Assembly: GCA_035627955.1 (NCBI GenBank)
Contig: DASPKU010000014.1
Location: 20,445-84,444, forward strand
Reading direction: 5' to 3'
Length of the DNA: 64,000 bases
Source: Phycisphaerales bacterium
Lineage (GTDB): Bacteria > Planctomycetota > Phycisphaerae > Phycisphaerales > UBA1924
How positions within the stretch are numbered: position 1 is the first letter of the stretch; each line of letters starts with the position of its first letter. The position numbers and the translations under genes are program-made. This document shows, one piece after another, positions 8,210-16,316 of the stretch. The notes under the pieces were generated by a model. It was not told the origin of the DNA. It ran no database searches and saw only the letters and a program-made list of their open reading frames with translations.

Positions 8210-9073
8210 TCAGCGTGGCACGCCCGCGGCAAGGGCTTGCAGGCGGGGAGCAGCCTCTTCAAGGTGCGCTCCGAGCCGCCGCCGCATCACTGTCAGGGCC
8301 TCTGTTGACTCATCAATAAGGATGAACCCCCGCCCGTGCCTCGCCGCGGCCTCGCCGGTCGTACCGCTGCCCGCGAACGGGTCCAGCACCGTGTCGCCGG
8401 GATTCGTGTGCACCTTGATGATTCGCTCCAGAATCGCCAGCGGCTTCTGCGTCGGGTACCCCGTCTTCTCGCGGCTGTTGGTGGGCACGATTGTCTGCCA
8501 CCACACGTCCGTCGGCGTCTTGCCGCGCTCGCGCTTCTCGGGCGTGACTAGCTTGGGGGCCATGTACGGCAGGCGGTCCATGGCATTGAAGTTGAATGTG
8601 TAGCTCGACGGGTCCATCGCGTACCACAGGATCGTGTCGTGCTTGCAGGGCCAGCGCGTCTTCGGCCGCCCGCCATAGTCGTACGCCCAGATGATCTCGT
8701 TCATGAACCGGTCGCGTCCGAGCATGCGGTCGAGCTCGACTTTCACATAGTGCACCTCGCGGAAGTCCAGGTGCACGAACAACGACCCCGTCGGCGTCAT
8801 GCAGCGAACGCTCGCCTCGATCCGCGGCATCAGGAAGTCAAGGTAATCCTCGAAGTTGTCGCCGTAGGTGGGGCTGGGCAGTGGCTTGACCTTGTATCGC
8901 CGCCCGTGGAACCCGGCGGAACGGTTGCCGTCATCGCTGGCAGTCCCGGTCATGCGCCGGCGCTTCTGCGTAGCCCCAGTGTTGAAGGGCGGGTCCATGT
9001 AGACCAGCGCGGCGCACGCAGCAGGCAGCGTGGGCAGGGCCGCGAGGCTGTCGGCGTGGATCAGGCGGTTCAC
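8210..9073 (-). CDS. Orphan beta-class DNA methyltransferase (N6-adenine or N4-cytosine)
   Basis: A 287-residue site-specific DNA methyltransferase. The catalytic motif IV DPPF is at residues 27-30. The SAM-binding motif FAGSGT is near residues 233-238, preceded by GYPTQKPLAILERII and PGDTVLDP. The order catalytic-TRD-SAM is the beta class. DPPF is more common in N6-adenine enzymes. The target-recognition part between them includes KTRWPCKHDTILWY. No restriction endonuclease is adjacent, so it looks like an orphan with an epigenetic role (inference). GTG 9073 is chosen: it begins the first conserved strand and has TAATCT 7 nt upstream. The GTG at 9148 would overlap the divergent gene's start. 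Confidence 0.88.
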   Translation of the reverse strand: MNRLIHADSLAALPTLPAACAALVYMDPPFNTGATQKRRRMTGTASDDGNRSAGFHGRRYKVKPLPSPTYGDNFEDYLDFLMPRIEASVRCMTPTGSLFVHLDFREVHYVKVELDRMLGRDRFMNEIIWAYDYGGRPKTRWPCKHDTILWYAMDPSSYTFNFNAMDRLPYMAPKLVTPEKRERGKTPTDVWWQTIVPTNSREKTGYPTQKPLAILERIIKVHTNPGDTVLDPFAGSGTTGEAAARHGRGFILIDESTEALTVMRRRLGAHLEEAAPRLQALAAGVPR

Positions 9074-9141
9074 AGGCCAGAGATTAGCTGAACCGGCGGG
9101 AAAGGCGCAAAGGTGCTTCGGGCGGCCGGTATGCTGTTGCC

Positions 9142-9510
9142 ATGCCACTGTTCACCATCGTCATCCGGAACCGGGAGGGCTCGCCCATCGAGGGCGAAGC
9201 CAGCGGACCAACGGTTGACCACGCGATCAAGCTGGCCCAGAAGATGGGGCACGATGTGGACGAGGAGGCCACCCGCAAGCTGGCCGCGGAGGGCATGAAC
9301 ACCGCAGGGAAGGCGGCGTCGGTGGTTGGCTTCCTGATTGCCCTGCCCGCAGTGCTGTTCCCCTACTGCGCCCTCGCGTCCATCGTGCTCGGGGTGATGG
9401 GCGTCGAAGCAAGCAAGGGCCGGCGCGGCTGGCCGGCGGTGGCCGCGGGCGTCATCCTCGGTGGTCTGGGCATGCTTGTGCGGTTACGGGGAAGCGGGTT
9501 CCTGGATTGA
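9142..9510 (+). CDS. Hypothetical two-helix membrane protein
   Basis: A 122-residue protein. Residues 1-55 form a soluble domain ([39 protein letters not shown]) that pairs a beta hairpin with a helix. Residues ~58-82 and ~92-110 are hydrophobic helices separated by a short [11 protein letters not shown] loop, the DUF4190-like 'small membrane protein' shape. The gene is divergent from the methyltransferase. A TATGCT hexamer lies 6 nt upstream of the ATG and there is no ribosome-binding site. Its 3' end overlaps the convergent collagen-like gene by 27 bp. Function unknown. Confidence 0.7.
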   Translation: MPLFTIVIRNREGSPIEGEASGPTVDHAIKLAQKMGHDVDEEATRKLAAEGMNTAGKAASVVGFLIALPAVLFPYCALASIVLGVMGVEASKGRRGWPAVAAGVILGGLGMLVRLRGSGFLD

Positions 9511-11139
9511 CGCGGTGTCCGCGCGCGGGCGGGTCAAGCGCGTATCGATACGCCGGAACGCGGGCTCGCCCCCGTGCAGCTCGGGCGAGAGGTACCGGCC
9601 CTTGAACGCCTTGTCCTCCTCGACTGGCGCGCCGTGTGTGCGGACAAACGCGTCGTTGCGGACGCCGGTCACGGACCACGAGACCTTCTGGTTCGGCCCA
9701 CCACCCGCGATGCGGAAGCGGTTGTTGGCCACCTCGTGAGATACGTGCAGCCTCGGTGCGGGCGAACCGATCGCTGTGAGCTGGTACGTCACATCACGGT
9801 TGATCGCGTCGAAGTACGCGGGCAGCTCCACCTCGGCCTCGCCGCTGGCGTCCAGCGTTGCATTCCCGCGATAGACCAGCAGCGGCTCTGGTCCTTCCGC
9901 CGAGTAGTGCATCAACACCTTGTTCGCCGGGTCGAGCGGGTGATCAATCACGAAGCTCTTGGTCCCCGTCGCGCCCGTGCGCCCCTCGCTGAACACGCCA
10001 TAGCCCTGCGGGCTGGCCGAGGCGCCGTACACGCCGAACACCTGCCCGGAGCTGGCCAGGGCCGTGCCGTAAAGACCGGTTGCACCCGGTGAGCTGCTGA
10101 GCACCGCGCCCCACACGCCGATGGTCGCCCCCCTCGCGGCGTCATTCCCGCCGTACACACCCGCCGAGTCGTCCGTGGTGCTGTGCACCGCGCCGAGCAC
10201 ACCGGTGGTCGCACCGCTGGTCGCCGACGCTTCGCCCGCGATACCCGTCCCCACCGAGCTATTCGTCAGGCCAAAGACGCCGTAGGAATCGCCGCTGGTG
10301 GCCGATGCAAGGCCGTAGACGCCGCGCCCAGTAGTGCTGGCTGATTCACCCTGCACGCCGTACGCCTGGCCCGACGTGGCGTTGTTGTAGCCCACCGCGC
10401 CGACGCCGCTGGTGCTGCTGCTCTGCCCCCACACCCCGAAGGAGCCGCCGCTGGTGGCGGTGGCGACGAAGTACCCGGCCCGTGCCGTTGTCGAGACGTG
10501 CAGCGGGAACTGCGGCGCCTGCGTGCCGATGCCAACAAGATTCACGGCCGAGTACTGCTGAGTGTTTGCAACGGTCCACGACGAGTTGCCCGCGGGGCCC
10601 GGCGGCCCTTGGAGCCCCTGCGGTCCTTGCGGACCCGCCGCGCCCTGAGGCCCCTGCGGACCCGTCGCCCCCTGCGGGCCCTGCGGACCCGTGAGCCCCA
10701 TCGGCCCCGTCGCGCCCTGCGGCCCCTGCGGGCCGGGCGGACCCTGCTGCCCGGCCGGCGCGTTCAGCGCGTACAGCGCGTACGGCGTCGGCGTGATCAG
10801 CTGACGCGGCAGCATCGTGTGGTACACCCCGGTTCCGGGTGGCGAGCGGACCTCAACCTGCAGCCATCGCGCCTGCCCGTTGAACACCCCGGGCCCAAAG
10901 TCCATCGCGCACGTAAACCGGTTTTCAACCACGCTCACTTCGTTGAGTGCAACCGTGGACCCCACCTGCGTGCCCGCGATGCTGCTGTCCCACAGCGTGA
11001 ACCGCAGGTCCGCGACGTACGTCCGCAGCTGCTGGTCGATCCGCAGCTCGCCCTGATAGGTGAACGCGGTGCCCGCGGGCGTCTGCGAGAGCGCAGCGGT
11101 GGCCAGGGCAAGGGCGATAGCACAGGCAAAGCGGCGCAT
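9484..11139 (-). CDS. Secreted collagen-like protein with YG-type repeats
   Basis: A 551-residue exported protein starting with signal peptide [20 protein letters not shown]; a GGAGG site lies 6 nt upstream of ATG 11139. Residues ~20-120 form an N-terminal domain starting with FTYQGEL. Residues ~128-183 are Gly-X-Y collagen repeats ([11 protein letters not shown] type). Then come about ten imperfect 20-25 residue repeats of the pattern GVYG-x-ASATSG-x-(S/T)-YGVFG, predicted to form a beta-solenoid stalk. The C-terminal ~130 residues ([28 protein letters not shown]...) are a globular cap resembling those at the ends of phage-tail-like or bacterial collagen fibres. It is probably an extracellular fibre. 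There is no dockerin or PEP-CTERM tail. Confidence 0.85.
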   Translation of the reverse strand: MRRFACAIALALATAALSQTPAGTAFTYQGELRIDQQLRTYVADLRFTLWDSSIAGTQVGSTVALNEVSVVENRFTCAMDFGPGVFNGQARWLQVEVRSPPGTGVYHTMLPRQLITPTPYALYALNAPAGQQGPPGPQGPQGATGPMGLTGPQGPQGATGPQGPQGAAGPQGPQGLQGPPGPAGNSSWTVANTQQYSAVNLVGIGTQAPQFPLHVSTTARAGYFVATATSGGSFGVWGQSSSTSGVGAVGYNNATSGQAYGVQGESASTTGRGVYGLASATSGDSYGVFGLTNSSVGTGIAGEASATSGATTGVLGAVHSTTDDSAGVYGGNDAARGATIGVWGAVLSSSPGATGLYGTALASSGQVFGVYGASASPQGYGVFSEGRTGATGTKSFVIDHPLDPANKVLMHYSAEGPEPLLVYRGNATLDASGEAEVELPAYFDAINRDVTYQLTAIGSPAPRLHVSHEVANNRFRIAGGGPNQKVSWSVTGVRNDAFVRTHGAPVEEDKAFKGRYLSPELHGGEPAFRRIDTRLTRPRADTASIQEPASP

Positions 11140-11207
11140 GACAAGCCTCCAGGCCCGCGTGGGCGGGTAGAGGCTTATCGGGCCGGGCAACGAGCGCCTT
11201 GAGCCCA

Positions 11208-11294
11208 AAAGAGCCGATCGCGCGAGCGATCGAGACCTGTCTTTTCTAAGGGGAGGCGAACCAGACGCCGATCGCTCGCGCGATCGGCTCTCTT
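11208..11294. repeat. Inverted pair of GATCGC-GCGA-GCGATC palindromes
   Basis: Copy one (11208-11232, read aaagagccgatcgcgcgagc...) and copy two in opposite orientation (11269-11294) face each other across a ~36 bp spacer. Each arm is itself palindromic (gatcgc-gcga-gcgatc) and carries an aaagagcc tail. Together they form a BIME-like doublet between two minus-strand genes and touch the stop codon of the dockerin gene. Other copies are at 13752, 50546 and 51786. Confidence 0.75.
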
Positions 11295-12763
11295 CAGCAC
11301 GCCGCCCCGCCCAGCACGCGGAAAAACGCCTCGATGTCCTGGTCCGTGGCGGTGTCACCGTCGGCGTTGAAGTCCGCGTCGCCGCACGTCGCGCAGCAGT
11401 GGCCGCCGATGCACGCGAAGAACGTTTCAATGTCCTGATCCGTCCCGACATTCCCGTCGCCGTTGAAGTCCGCGGTCCAGCAGGGGTTCGCCCCACCGGC
11501 CACCACCTCCAGCACCACCGCTGTCGGCGTCACGCTCGTCTGCAATGCCCGCCCGCCGGGCAGTTGCGGCGCCGACAGACTGCTGAACCCGCCGCTGATC
11601 ACCGGGCTGCTGGCCGTGAGCAGCGTGATCGTGTCGCCCGCCCGCAGCGCATTCCCGTTCAGCACCTCGATCGTCAGCGACCCGGCCAGCTCACACTCGA
11701 ATGCAGAAGCCGCCGCACGGAACCACCGCTCCACAAACCGCGGCGACGCCGCCGCGTCGATGACCAGTTCCAATGCCGTGTTGGTGTACAGTCCGAAGGA
11801 CTCGAACCCGCCCGTCGGCCCCACCGAGCCCTGCTCCAGCCGCAGCACGCCCTGGTCCATGCGGTAGAACCGCCCACTCAGCATACCGCCCGCCCCGACC
11901 TCCACACGCCCCTGCTCGGCAACCGACATCTCCGGCGAGATCGGGTGCGCCTCGCCCCCTCCCCCGAGCCTCATGACGCCGGTCACGCGCGCGACCGCCG
12001 CCGTGGTGCCCTCGCCCTCGATCAGCAGCGAGCCCTGGGCGTCTGTGCCCGTACCAGGCACGATCACAGCTCCATTGAAAAAGTGCGTCTGGCTCCCCGG
12101 CAGCAGCAGCGGGCCAAGCTCACCCTGCACGCGCCCGCCGTCCATCACGAACGAACCCCCGACCATCAGCAGCTCGGCCGTGATCAGCCCGGCCTCCACC
12201 CGCAGCGTGCCGTTGACCGTCACCGAGCGCGAGCTGATGGCGCCCGTCGACGCCACCACGAGGGTCGAACCCGCGCCAACGGACACAAACCCAGCGCCGT
12301 CCCCCTGCTTGCCGAGCGTGCCCGCGAGCAGCAGCTGCCCGCCGTTGCCGGCGGTGCCGCCGCGATCGAACTCGGCGGAGGCGAGCACGTGGATCACACC
12401 GCCGTTGGCGTTGGCCCGCCCGTGCACGACGCCGTTGTTCACCCGTACCGTTCCCAGCGTGCAGGTGATCGTCTGCGTTGTCAGCTCCGTCTCGCTGAGC
12501 TCGAGGGCGACCGCGCCCGCGCCGACGATGAGGTCCGCGATCGTGCGGTTGGCATCAACGGTCACCGTGTAGGTCGCGGGCAGGTCGAACACGGCCGTAT
12601 CGCTCGCCAGTGGCGGGTGCCCACCCTCCCAGTTGCTGCCCTCGCCGAACGAACCACCCGCGGGGTTGATCCATCGGACAAGGTCCGCCCGCGCGCTGGC
12701 GGAGAGAGCGCAGGCGATCACCACCGAGAGCGGCGCGAGTGACGTTGAGCGGAAATAGGCCAT
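11294..12763 (-). CDS. Secreted beta-solenoid protein with paired GC-type dockerin
   Basis: A 489-residue exported protein. Signal peptide ~1-27 ([26 protein letters not shown]). Residues ~28-370 are repeats rich in Gly/Thr/Val with phrases such as [38 protein letters not shown] and GAVIVPGTG; these are typical of autotransporter-like right-handed beta-helices found in planctomycete surface proteins. The C-terminal 60 residues are two dockerin repeats ([24 protein letters not shown] ... [24 protein letters not shown]) with the Cys pattern CC-x2-C and a final Cys. ATG 12763 is chosen: TAATCT sits 8 nt upstream and no ribosome-binding site is seen. Confidence 0.82.
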   Translation of the reverse strand: MAYFRSTSLAPLSVVIACALSASARADLVRWINPAGGSFGEGSNWEGGHPPLASDTAVFDLPATYTVTVDANRTIADLIVGAGAVALELSETELTTQTITCTLGTVRVNNGVVHGRANANGGVIHVLASAEFDRGGTAGNGGQLLLAGTLGKQGDGAGFVSVGAGSTLVVASTGAISSRSVTVNGTLRVEAGLITAELLMVGGSFVMDGGRVQGELGPLLLPGSQTHFFNGAVIVPGTGTDAQGSLLIEGEGTTAAVARVTGVMRLGGGGEAHPISPEMSVAEQGRVEVGAGGMLSGRFYRMDQGVLRLEQGSVGPTGGFESFGLYTNTALELVIDAAASPRFVERWFRAAASAFECELAGSLTIEVLNGNALRAGDTITLLTASSPVISGGFSSLSAPQLPGGRALQTSVTPTAVVLEVVAGGANPCWTADFNGDGNVGTDQDIETFFACIGGHCCATCGDADFNADGDTATDQDIEAFFRVLGGAAC

Positions 12764-13051
12764 GAGTGTGCAGATTACATCGGCGCGACCCGGGGTCTCA
12801 ACTGCAAGCAATCCCACCCGACCCTCCGGCGCGCCGCCGTGGGTACTGATGGGCTTGCCCAGCTTCACACACGGGCCCGCCGGGAACTGAGATAGCCCCG
12901 GCTCGGCGTGCACCTGAAACAACCCGGCACGCCTCGCACCGATTTTTCTTATCGCCCGTCTGAGCGCCAAACAAGTCGCGCAGATTCCCCGCAACCCCTT
13001 GAATTCCCGGCTCTCACGGTTATTTTCCTGCCCCTGGAGGAGAGCATCACC

Positions 13052-13672
13052 ATGCGATTGATTGCGGCTGTGTGTCTGTGCGTGTGCGCCGCGGGTTCCG
13101 CCAGCGCATCCATCATCAACGGCGGTTTCGAGCTGCCCGGGACCGGGTTCCAATCCGTCAGCCCCGGCCAGACCTTCGGCGGCTGGACCTGCGCCGGCCC
13201 CAACGGCATTGAGTTCGTGCACGCCACGCCCAACGCGCAGCTGCCCGGCCTCGAGTTCTCCGCCTACGAGGGAAGCTACTGGATCGACCTCACCGGCGTC
13301 GGTGCCCCCAGCGGCATCTACCAGGACGTCACCACCGCGGCGAACACCCTCTATGAGGTGACCTTCGCCATGGCGGGCAACGTGTGGTCCGGGCCGCAGG
13401 TAATGAACCTCAACGTGCTCTGGAACGACGCCCTTGCGGGCAGCTTCTCCCACAGCACGGCCGGTCGCAGCGGGGCCGATATGGGCTGGACGCTCCACAG
13501 CGTCACGGTCCTGGGCACGGGGCTGGATCGGCTGCGTTTTCAAGGGCTGAGCGGCGCGGCCGCGGCGGGCGTGGCCATCGATGCGGTGTCAATCCGCGTG
13601 GTGCCCGCTCCGGCAGGGGTGGCTGGACTGGCGATGGGGTGCCTGATGGCGAGCCGTCGCCGGCGCGCCTGA
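13052..13672 (+). CDS. Secreted DUF642-like protein with VPAP-CTERM sorting tail
   Basis: A 206-residue exported protein: signal peptide MRLIAAVCLCVCAAGSASA, then NGGFELPGTGFQSVSPGQTFGGW, the opening of a DUF642/galactose-binding-like beta-sandwich. The C-terminus VVPAPAGVAGLAMGCLMASRRRR is a Pro-containing motif, hydrophobic helix and Arg run. This is the planctomycete form of a PEP-CTERM/exosortase-type sorting signal, so the protein is probably cut and anchored or released at the cell surface. A GGAGGAG ribosome-binding site lies 9 nt upstream. A strong hairpin follows the stop. Confidence 0.8.
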   Translation: MRLIAAVCLCVCAAGSASASIINGGFELPGTGFQSVSPGQTFGGWTCAGPNGIEFVHATPNAQLPGLEFSAYEGSYWIDLTGVGAPSGIYQDVTTAANTLYEVTFAMAGNVWSGPQVMNLNVLWNDALAGSFSHSTAGRSGADMGWTLHSVTVLGTGLDRLRFQGLSGAAAAGVAIDAVSIRVVPAPAGVAGLAMGCLMASRRRRA

Positions 13673-13695
13673 TCTCACGACAGAACATTGGGGAC

Positions 13696-13728
13696 ACAAG
13701 GCCGCGGGCTTCCGTTCCGCGGCCTTGT
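13696..13728 (+). terminator. Terminator after the VPAP-CTERM gene
   Basis: A perfect 12-bp stem, acaaggccgcgg with ccgcggccttgt, encloses a 9-nt loop. It starts 24 bp after the stop codon. The T tract after it is weak (tcacttc). Confidence 0.75.
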
Positions 13729-13751
13729 TCACTTCACGACGCGCCGGGTGA

Positions 13752-13773
13752 CGATCGCTCGCGCGATCGGCTC
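13752..13773. repeat. Single arm of the GATCGC palindrome family
   Basis: The sequence cgatcgctcgcgcgatcggc is identical to the second arm at 11269 and to the arm at 50630. It ends 2 bp before the stop codon of the minus-strand gene at 13775. Confidence 0.75.
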
Positions 13774-13774
13774 G

Positions 13775-14062
13775 TTAGTCGCCCTTGCGCTTGGACCTCA
13801 GCTGCCGGTCCTTGCGGTGCATGTCGTGGGCGTGGCTGGGCTCCACGCGCGAGCCGCCGCGCGGCGCACCGCCCTGGTTAGCCCCCTCGGGCCCGCCCTT
13901 GGCGTCCTGGCGCGGCCCCTGCAACGCGCTGCCCCGCCCGGGGCGTCCCGCCTCGGGAATCCCGCCCTCGATCGCCCGCCCCCCGCTGCCGCCGATGCGG
14001 GTGACCTTGTCGTTGGTGATGCGTGCGTTGGAGTTTGCTCCGGGTGCCTTGCGACCGGCCAT
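13775..14062 (-). CDS. Small basic low-complexity protein
   Basis: A 95-residue, Arg/Gly/Lys-rich protein (AGRKAPGANSNARITNDKV..., ending in DMHRKDRQLRSKRKGD) without hydrophobic segments. It looks intrinsically disordered and could bind nucleic acid, but I recognise no family. Start 14062 is supported by AAGGAG 8 nt upstream. Divergent from the DUF1801 gene. Its stop abuts a dispersed palindrome. Confidence 0.55.
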   Translation of the reverse strand: MAGRKAPGANSNARITNDKVTRIGGSGGRAIEGGIPEAGRPGRGSALQGPRQDAKGGPEGANQGGAPRGGSRVEPSHAHDMHRKDRQLRSKRKGD

Positions 14063-14192
14063 GGTCTGTGCTCCTTGATGGTGGTGTGCAGATGGACCGT
14101 ACCGCCGGGGTGGTTGGGGGCGCGTGAAAGGCGGATTGCGGGCGGCTCGAACTGCCATTCGCATTGACGATTCCCGCCGGTAGACTGCCCGC

Positions 14193-14747
14193 ATGCCCGA
14201 CAAAGCCACCACGGTCAAGGAGTACCTCGCGACGCTCTCCCCCGATGAGAGGGCCTCGGTCGAGGCGGTGCGGAAGACCATCCTCGACAACCTCGACAAG
14301 GAGTACAGCGAGGGCATCCAGTACGGCATGATCGGCTACTGCGTGCCGCACTCGGTCTACCCGGCCGGCTACCACTGCGACCCGAGGCAGCCGCTGCCCT
14401 TCGCCGGCATCGCCGCGCGAAAGGGCTACGTCTCGCTCTACCTCAACTGCGTGTACGGCAACGAGGGCGAGCGCGAGAAGTTCGTGGAGGACTGGAAGAA
14501 GACCGGCAAGAAGCTGGACATGGGCAAGTCCTGCATCCGCTTCAAAAAGCTCGACGACATCCCGCTCGAGGTCGTGGGCCGGGCGGTGAAGCGGCTGCCG
14601 GCGAAGAAGTACATCGCCGACTACGAGGCCGCCCTCGCCGCAATGGGCAAGCCGCGCGGACCCGCGAAGGCGGACAAGCCTGCGGCCAAGAAGGCTGCCA
14701 CGAAGGTGGTCAAGAAAACGGCGAAGAAGGCCGCGAAGAAGGGCTGA
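14193..14747 (+). CDS. DUF1801 protein with histone-H1-like lysine tail
   Basis: A 184-residue protein. Residues ~1-140 are a DUF1801 (YdhG-like) fold: TTVKEYLATLSPDERASVEAVR, then GIQYGMIGYCVP, PFAGIAARKGYVSLYL and FVEDWKKTGKKLDMGKSCIRFKKLDDIP. The last ~35 residues are Ala/Lys/Pro only (KPAAKKAATKVVKKTAKKA), like the C-terminal domain of histone H1 or bacterial H1-like proteins, which bind DNA. The domain's biochemical role is unknown. TAGACT lies 6 nt upstream of the ATG with no ribosome-binding site. Confidence 0.85.
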   Translation: MPDKATTVKEYLATLSPDERASVEAVRKTILDNLDKEYSEGIQYGMIGYCVPHSVYPAGYHCDPRQPLPFAGIAARKGYVSLYLNCVYGNEGEREKFVEDWKKTGKKLDMGKSCIRFKKLDDIPLEVVGRAVKRLPAKKYIADYEAALAAMGKPRGPAKADKPAAKKAATKVVKKTAKKAAKKG

Positions 14748-14786
14748 TCGAGGCACGCCGGCGGGGTGTGGTCCGGAGTGCAGCCC

Positions 14787-15383
14787 ATGCGATGGATGCT
14801 CAGGAGCTGGCGGGTGTGGGTGGCGGTCGCGTTCGTCGTGATCCCACTGCTGACGGCGGTGCTGTGCGAGTATTCCGCTGGAAGAGTGCTCCTTGCGAAG
14901 TGGGGACTCGTGTCCTCCATCGCCCCACGTGGACGAGTCTGGTTTTTCTGGGGCACCGGCGAGATCCAGGACTCGAAGCTGCAGATCTACGACGCCTGGA
15001 CCACCAGCATCATTGTGACTCACCACGAAGATGGCACCGCCACCGTGCAGCAGGTGTTCAATGGCACTGGACCGCGTTCGTCGCGCTGGCATCGACCCGT
15101 CGCCTACATCACGAAGCCGACCGATCCCTGGGCGAGCCTCACACCCGCCGACATCCAGCAGATCGTGAGTCCTCGACCTCCGACCTTCGGGGGCGGGCTC
15201 TCCATTTCTTTCTCGATGGCGTGGGTGTGCGTGGCGTCACTCGTTCCCTCGGCATGGCTCTTTCGGAGTGCGTGGCGTAAACGTCCCCGCTCCGGTTGCC
15301 GCGCTTGTGGTTATTCCCGCACGGGGCTTTCAAATGGCGCGGCGTGCCCCGAGTGTGGAGCGGGCGCGGCGGCGACTGCGTAG
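14787..15383 (+). CDS. Membrane protein with C-terminal zinc ribbon
   Basis: A 198-residue protein with one N-terminal transmembrane helix (~8-28), an extracytoplasmic domain of ~115 residues (WFFWGTGEIQDSKLQIYDAW...), a second helix (~145-165), then a cytoplasmic tail with C-x2-C and C-x2-C (CRACGYSRTGLSNGAACPECG). The tail is a zinc ribbon seen repeatedly in planctomycete membrane proteins. Relatives here are the gene at 32331-33056 and a decayed copy at 36084-36227. Start 14787 has a GGAG site 9 nt upstream. Function unknown. Confidence 0.7.
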   Translation: MRWMLRSWRVWVAVAFVVIPLLTAVLCEYSAGRVLLAKWGLVSSIAPRGRVWFFWGTGEIQDSKLQIYDAWTTSIIVTHHEDGTATVQQVFNGTGPRSSRWHRPVAYITKPTDPWASLTPADIQQIVSPRPPTFGGGLSISFSMAWVCVASLVPSAWLFRSAWRKRPRSGCRACGYSRTGLSNGAACPECGAGAAATA

Positions 15384-15392
15384 TCGCGTATG

Positions 15393-15473
15393 CAGCCATT
15401 CAGGCTGCGAGCCATGTCGCGTCGGCTACCGTGGGCATTGCCCACGGCTACTCAACGCCAGCCTTTCAGGCTG
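15393..15473. repeat. Cluster of three short hairpins
   Basis: cagcc-attca-ggctg (15393-15407), ccgtgggca-t-tgcccacgg (15429-15447) and cagcc-tttca-ggctg (15459-15473) lie in the gap between convergent genes. The first and third share stem and loop type and recur with a stronger stem at 57224. Confidence 0.7.
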
Positions 15474-15506
15474 AAGAAGCCTCGGGGCCCTTGCGCGGAG
15501 CGGCCT

Positions 15507-16199
15507 TCACCGCCTGCGACGACCCGCAGCCAGCGCCCCCAGCCCCGCGAGGGCAAGCACCCCCGGCGCCGGCACGATTGTCAGGTTGAAGTTGTCAACC
15601 CCGAACGTCGCACCATTCCGCATGCTCGCCCCCGAGCCGCCGTTCGCGGAGTAGAACCCGAACTGGATCGGCGCTCCCGCGCTCGAGAAGTCAAGGTTGT
15701 TCGGCGCCCCGGGCACCAGCGGTTGGAAGCTCGCCTGCGTGAACGTGCCGGAGAACGTGCTCCAGCCGTTGCCCGCGATGGCCGCGCTGGGCGAGGTCAC
15801 GGCGAAGTAGAAGTCGCCGTTCTGCACGCACACCAGCCCCAGCGCCACCGCGTTCACCAGCGGCGCCTGGAAGCACGCCGCGTCGAACGACACGCTCACG
15901 CTGGTGATCGCGCCCGCGCCCGACGGCATCCACACCGCCCCGCTCCTCAGGTGGGCGAACGCGATGCTGACCCCCGAGGGCACGATTTGCCAGTTGTGCA
16001 CCCCGAAGCGGTACCCGCCGGGGTTGCCGCCCGTCGCCTGCGCGAGGCCGGTCCCTTGAGCATCGCCCATGGGCGTGGTGTCGTGCACCTTGGTCAGCGA
16101 CCAGTCCGCGTCGGCCATGGTGGGGTCGAAGACGGTCAAGTTGGCGTGAGCGGCCGAGGCCGCGGCCAGCGCGCCGGCAAGCGCAATCGTGTAACGCAT
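15507..16199 (-). CDS. Secreted protein with VPAP-CTERM sorting tail
   Basis: A 230-residue exported protein: signal peptide MRYTIALAGALAAASAAHA, then a ~180-residue beta-rich domain (LTVFDPTMADADWSLTKVHD ... GWSTFSGTFTQASFQPL) resembling carbohydrate-binding-like sandwich folds. It ends VPAPGVLALAGLGALAAGRRRR, the same VPAP, helix and Arg-run sorting tail as the 13052-13672 protein. An AGAGGAAGAG purine tract precedes the ATG. Stand-alone gene. Function unknown beyond surface location. Confidence 0.8.
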   Translation of the reverse strand: MRYTIALAGALAAASAAHANLTVFDPTMADADWSLTKVHDTTPMGDAQGTGLAQATGGNPGGYRFGVHNWQIVPSGVSIAFAHLRSGAVWMPSGAGAITSVSVSFDAACFQAPLVNAVALGLVCVQNGDFYFAVTSPSAAIAGNGWSTFSGTFTQASFQPLVPGAPNNLDFSSAGAPIQFGFYSANGGSGASMRNGATFGVDNFNLTIVPAPGVLALAGLGALAAGRRRR

Positions 16200-16316
16200 G
16201 TCTCTCTCTTCCTCTCGCCCGGCGTGAGCCGCGGCAGGGGAAGATAGCAGCCGAAGGGCAGGCCTCTGACACGTTCTGTAGAGGACATCGAGGCCATAGA
16301 AGACCTACACGTCCGC

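Noticed and set aside
8210..9510. Restriction-modification pair made of the methyltransferase and the 9142 gene
   Set aside because: The 9142 product is a 122-residue two-helix membrane protein without nuclease motifs.
10588..10755. Tandem array in the collagen region as a non-coding repeat
   Set aside because: It is in frame Gly-X-Y coding sequence within a signal-peptide-bearing gene.
11140..11496. Upstream extension of the collagen-like protein
   Set aside because: It reads through the dockerin-coding region of the next gene in another frame; a signal peptide with GGAGG starts at 11139.
12764..13543. Upstream extension of the dockerin gene that would give 749 residues
   Set aside because: The extension is antisense to the VPAP-CTERM gene, and a signal peptide starts at 12763.
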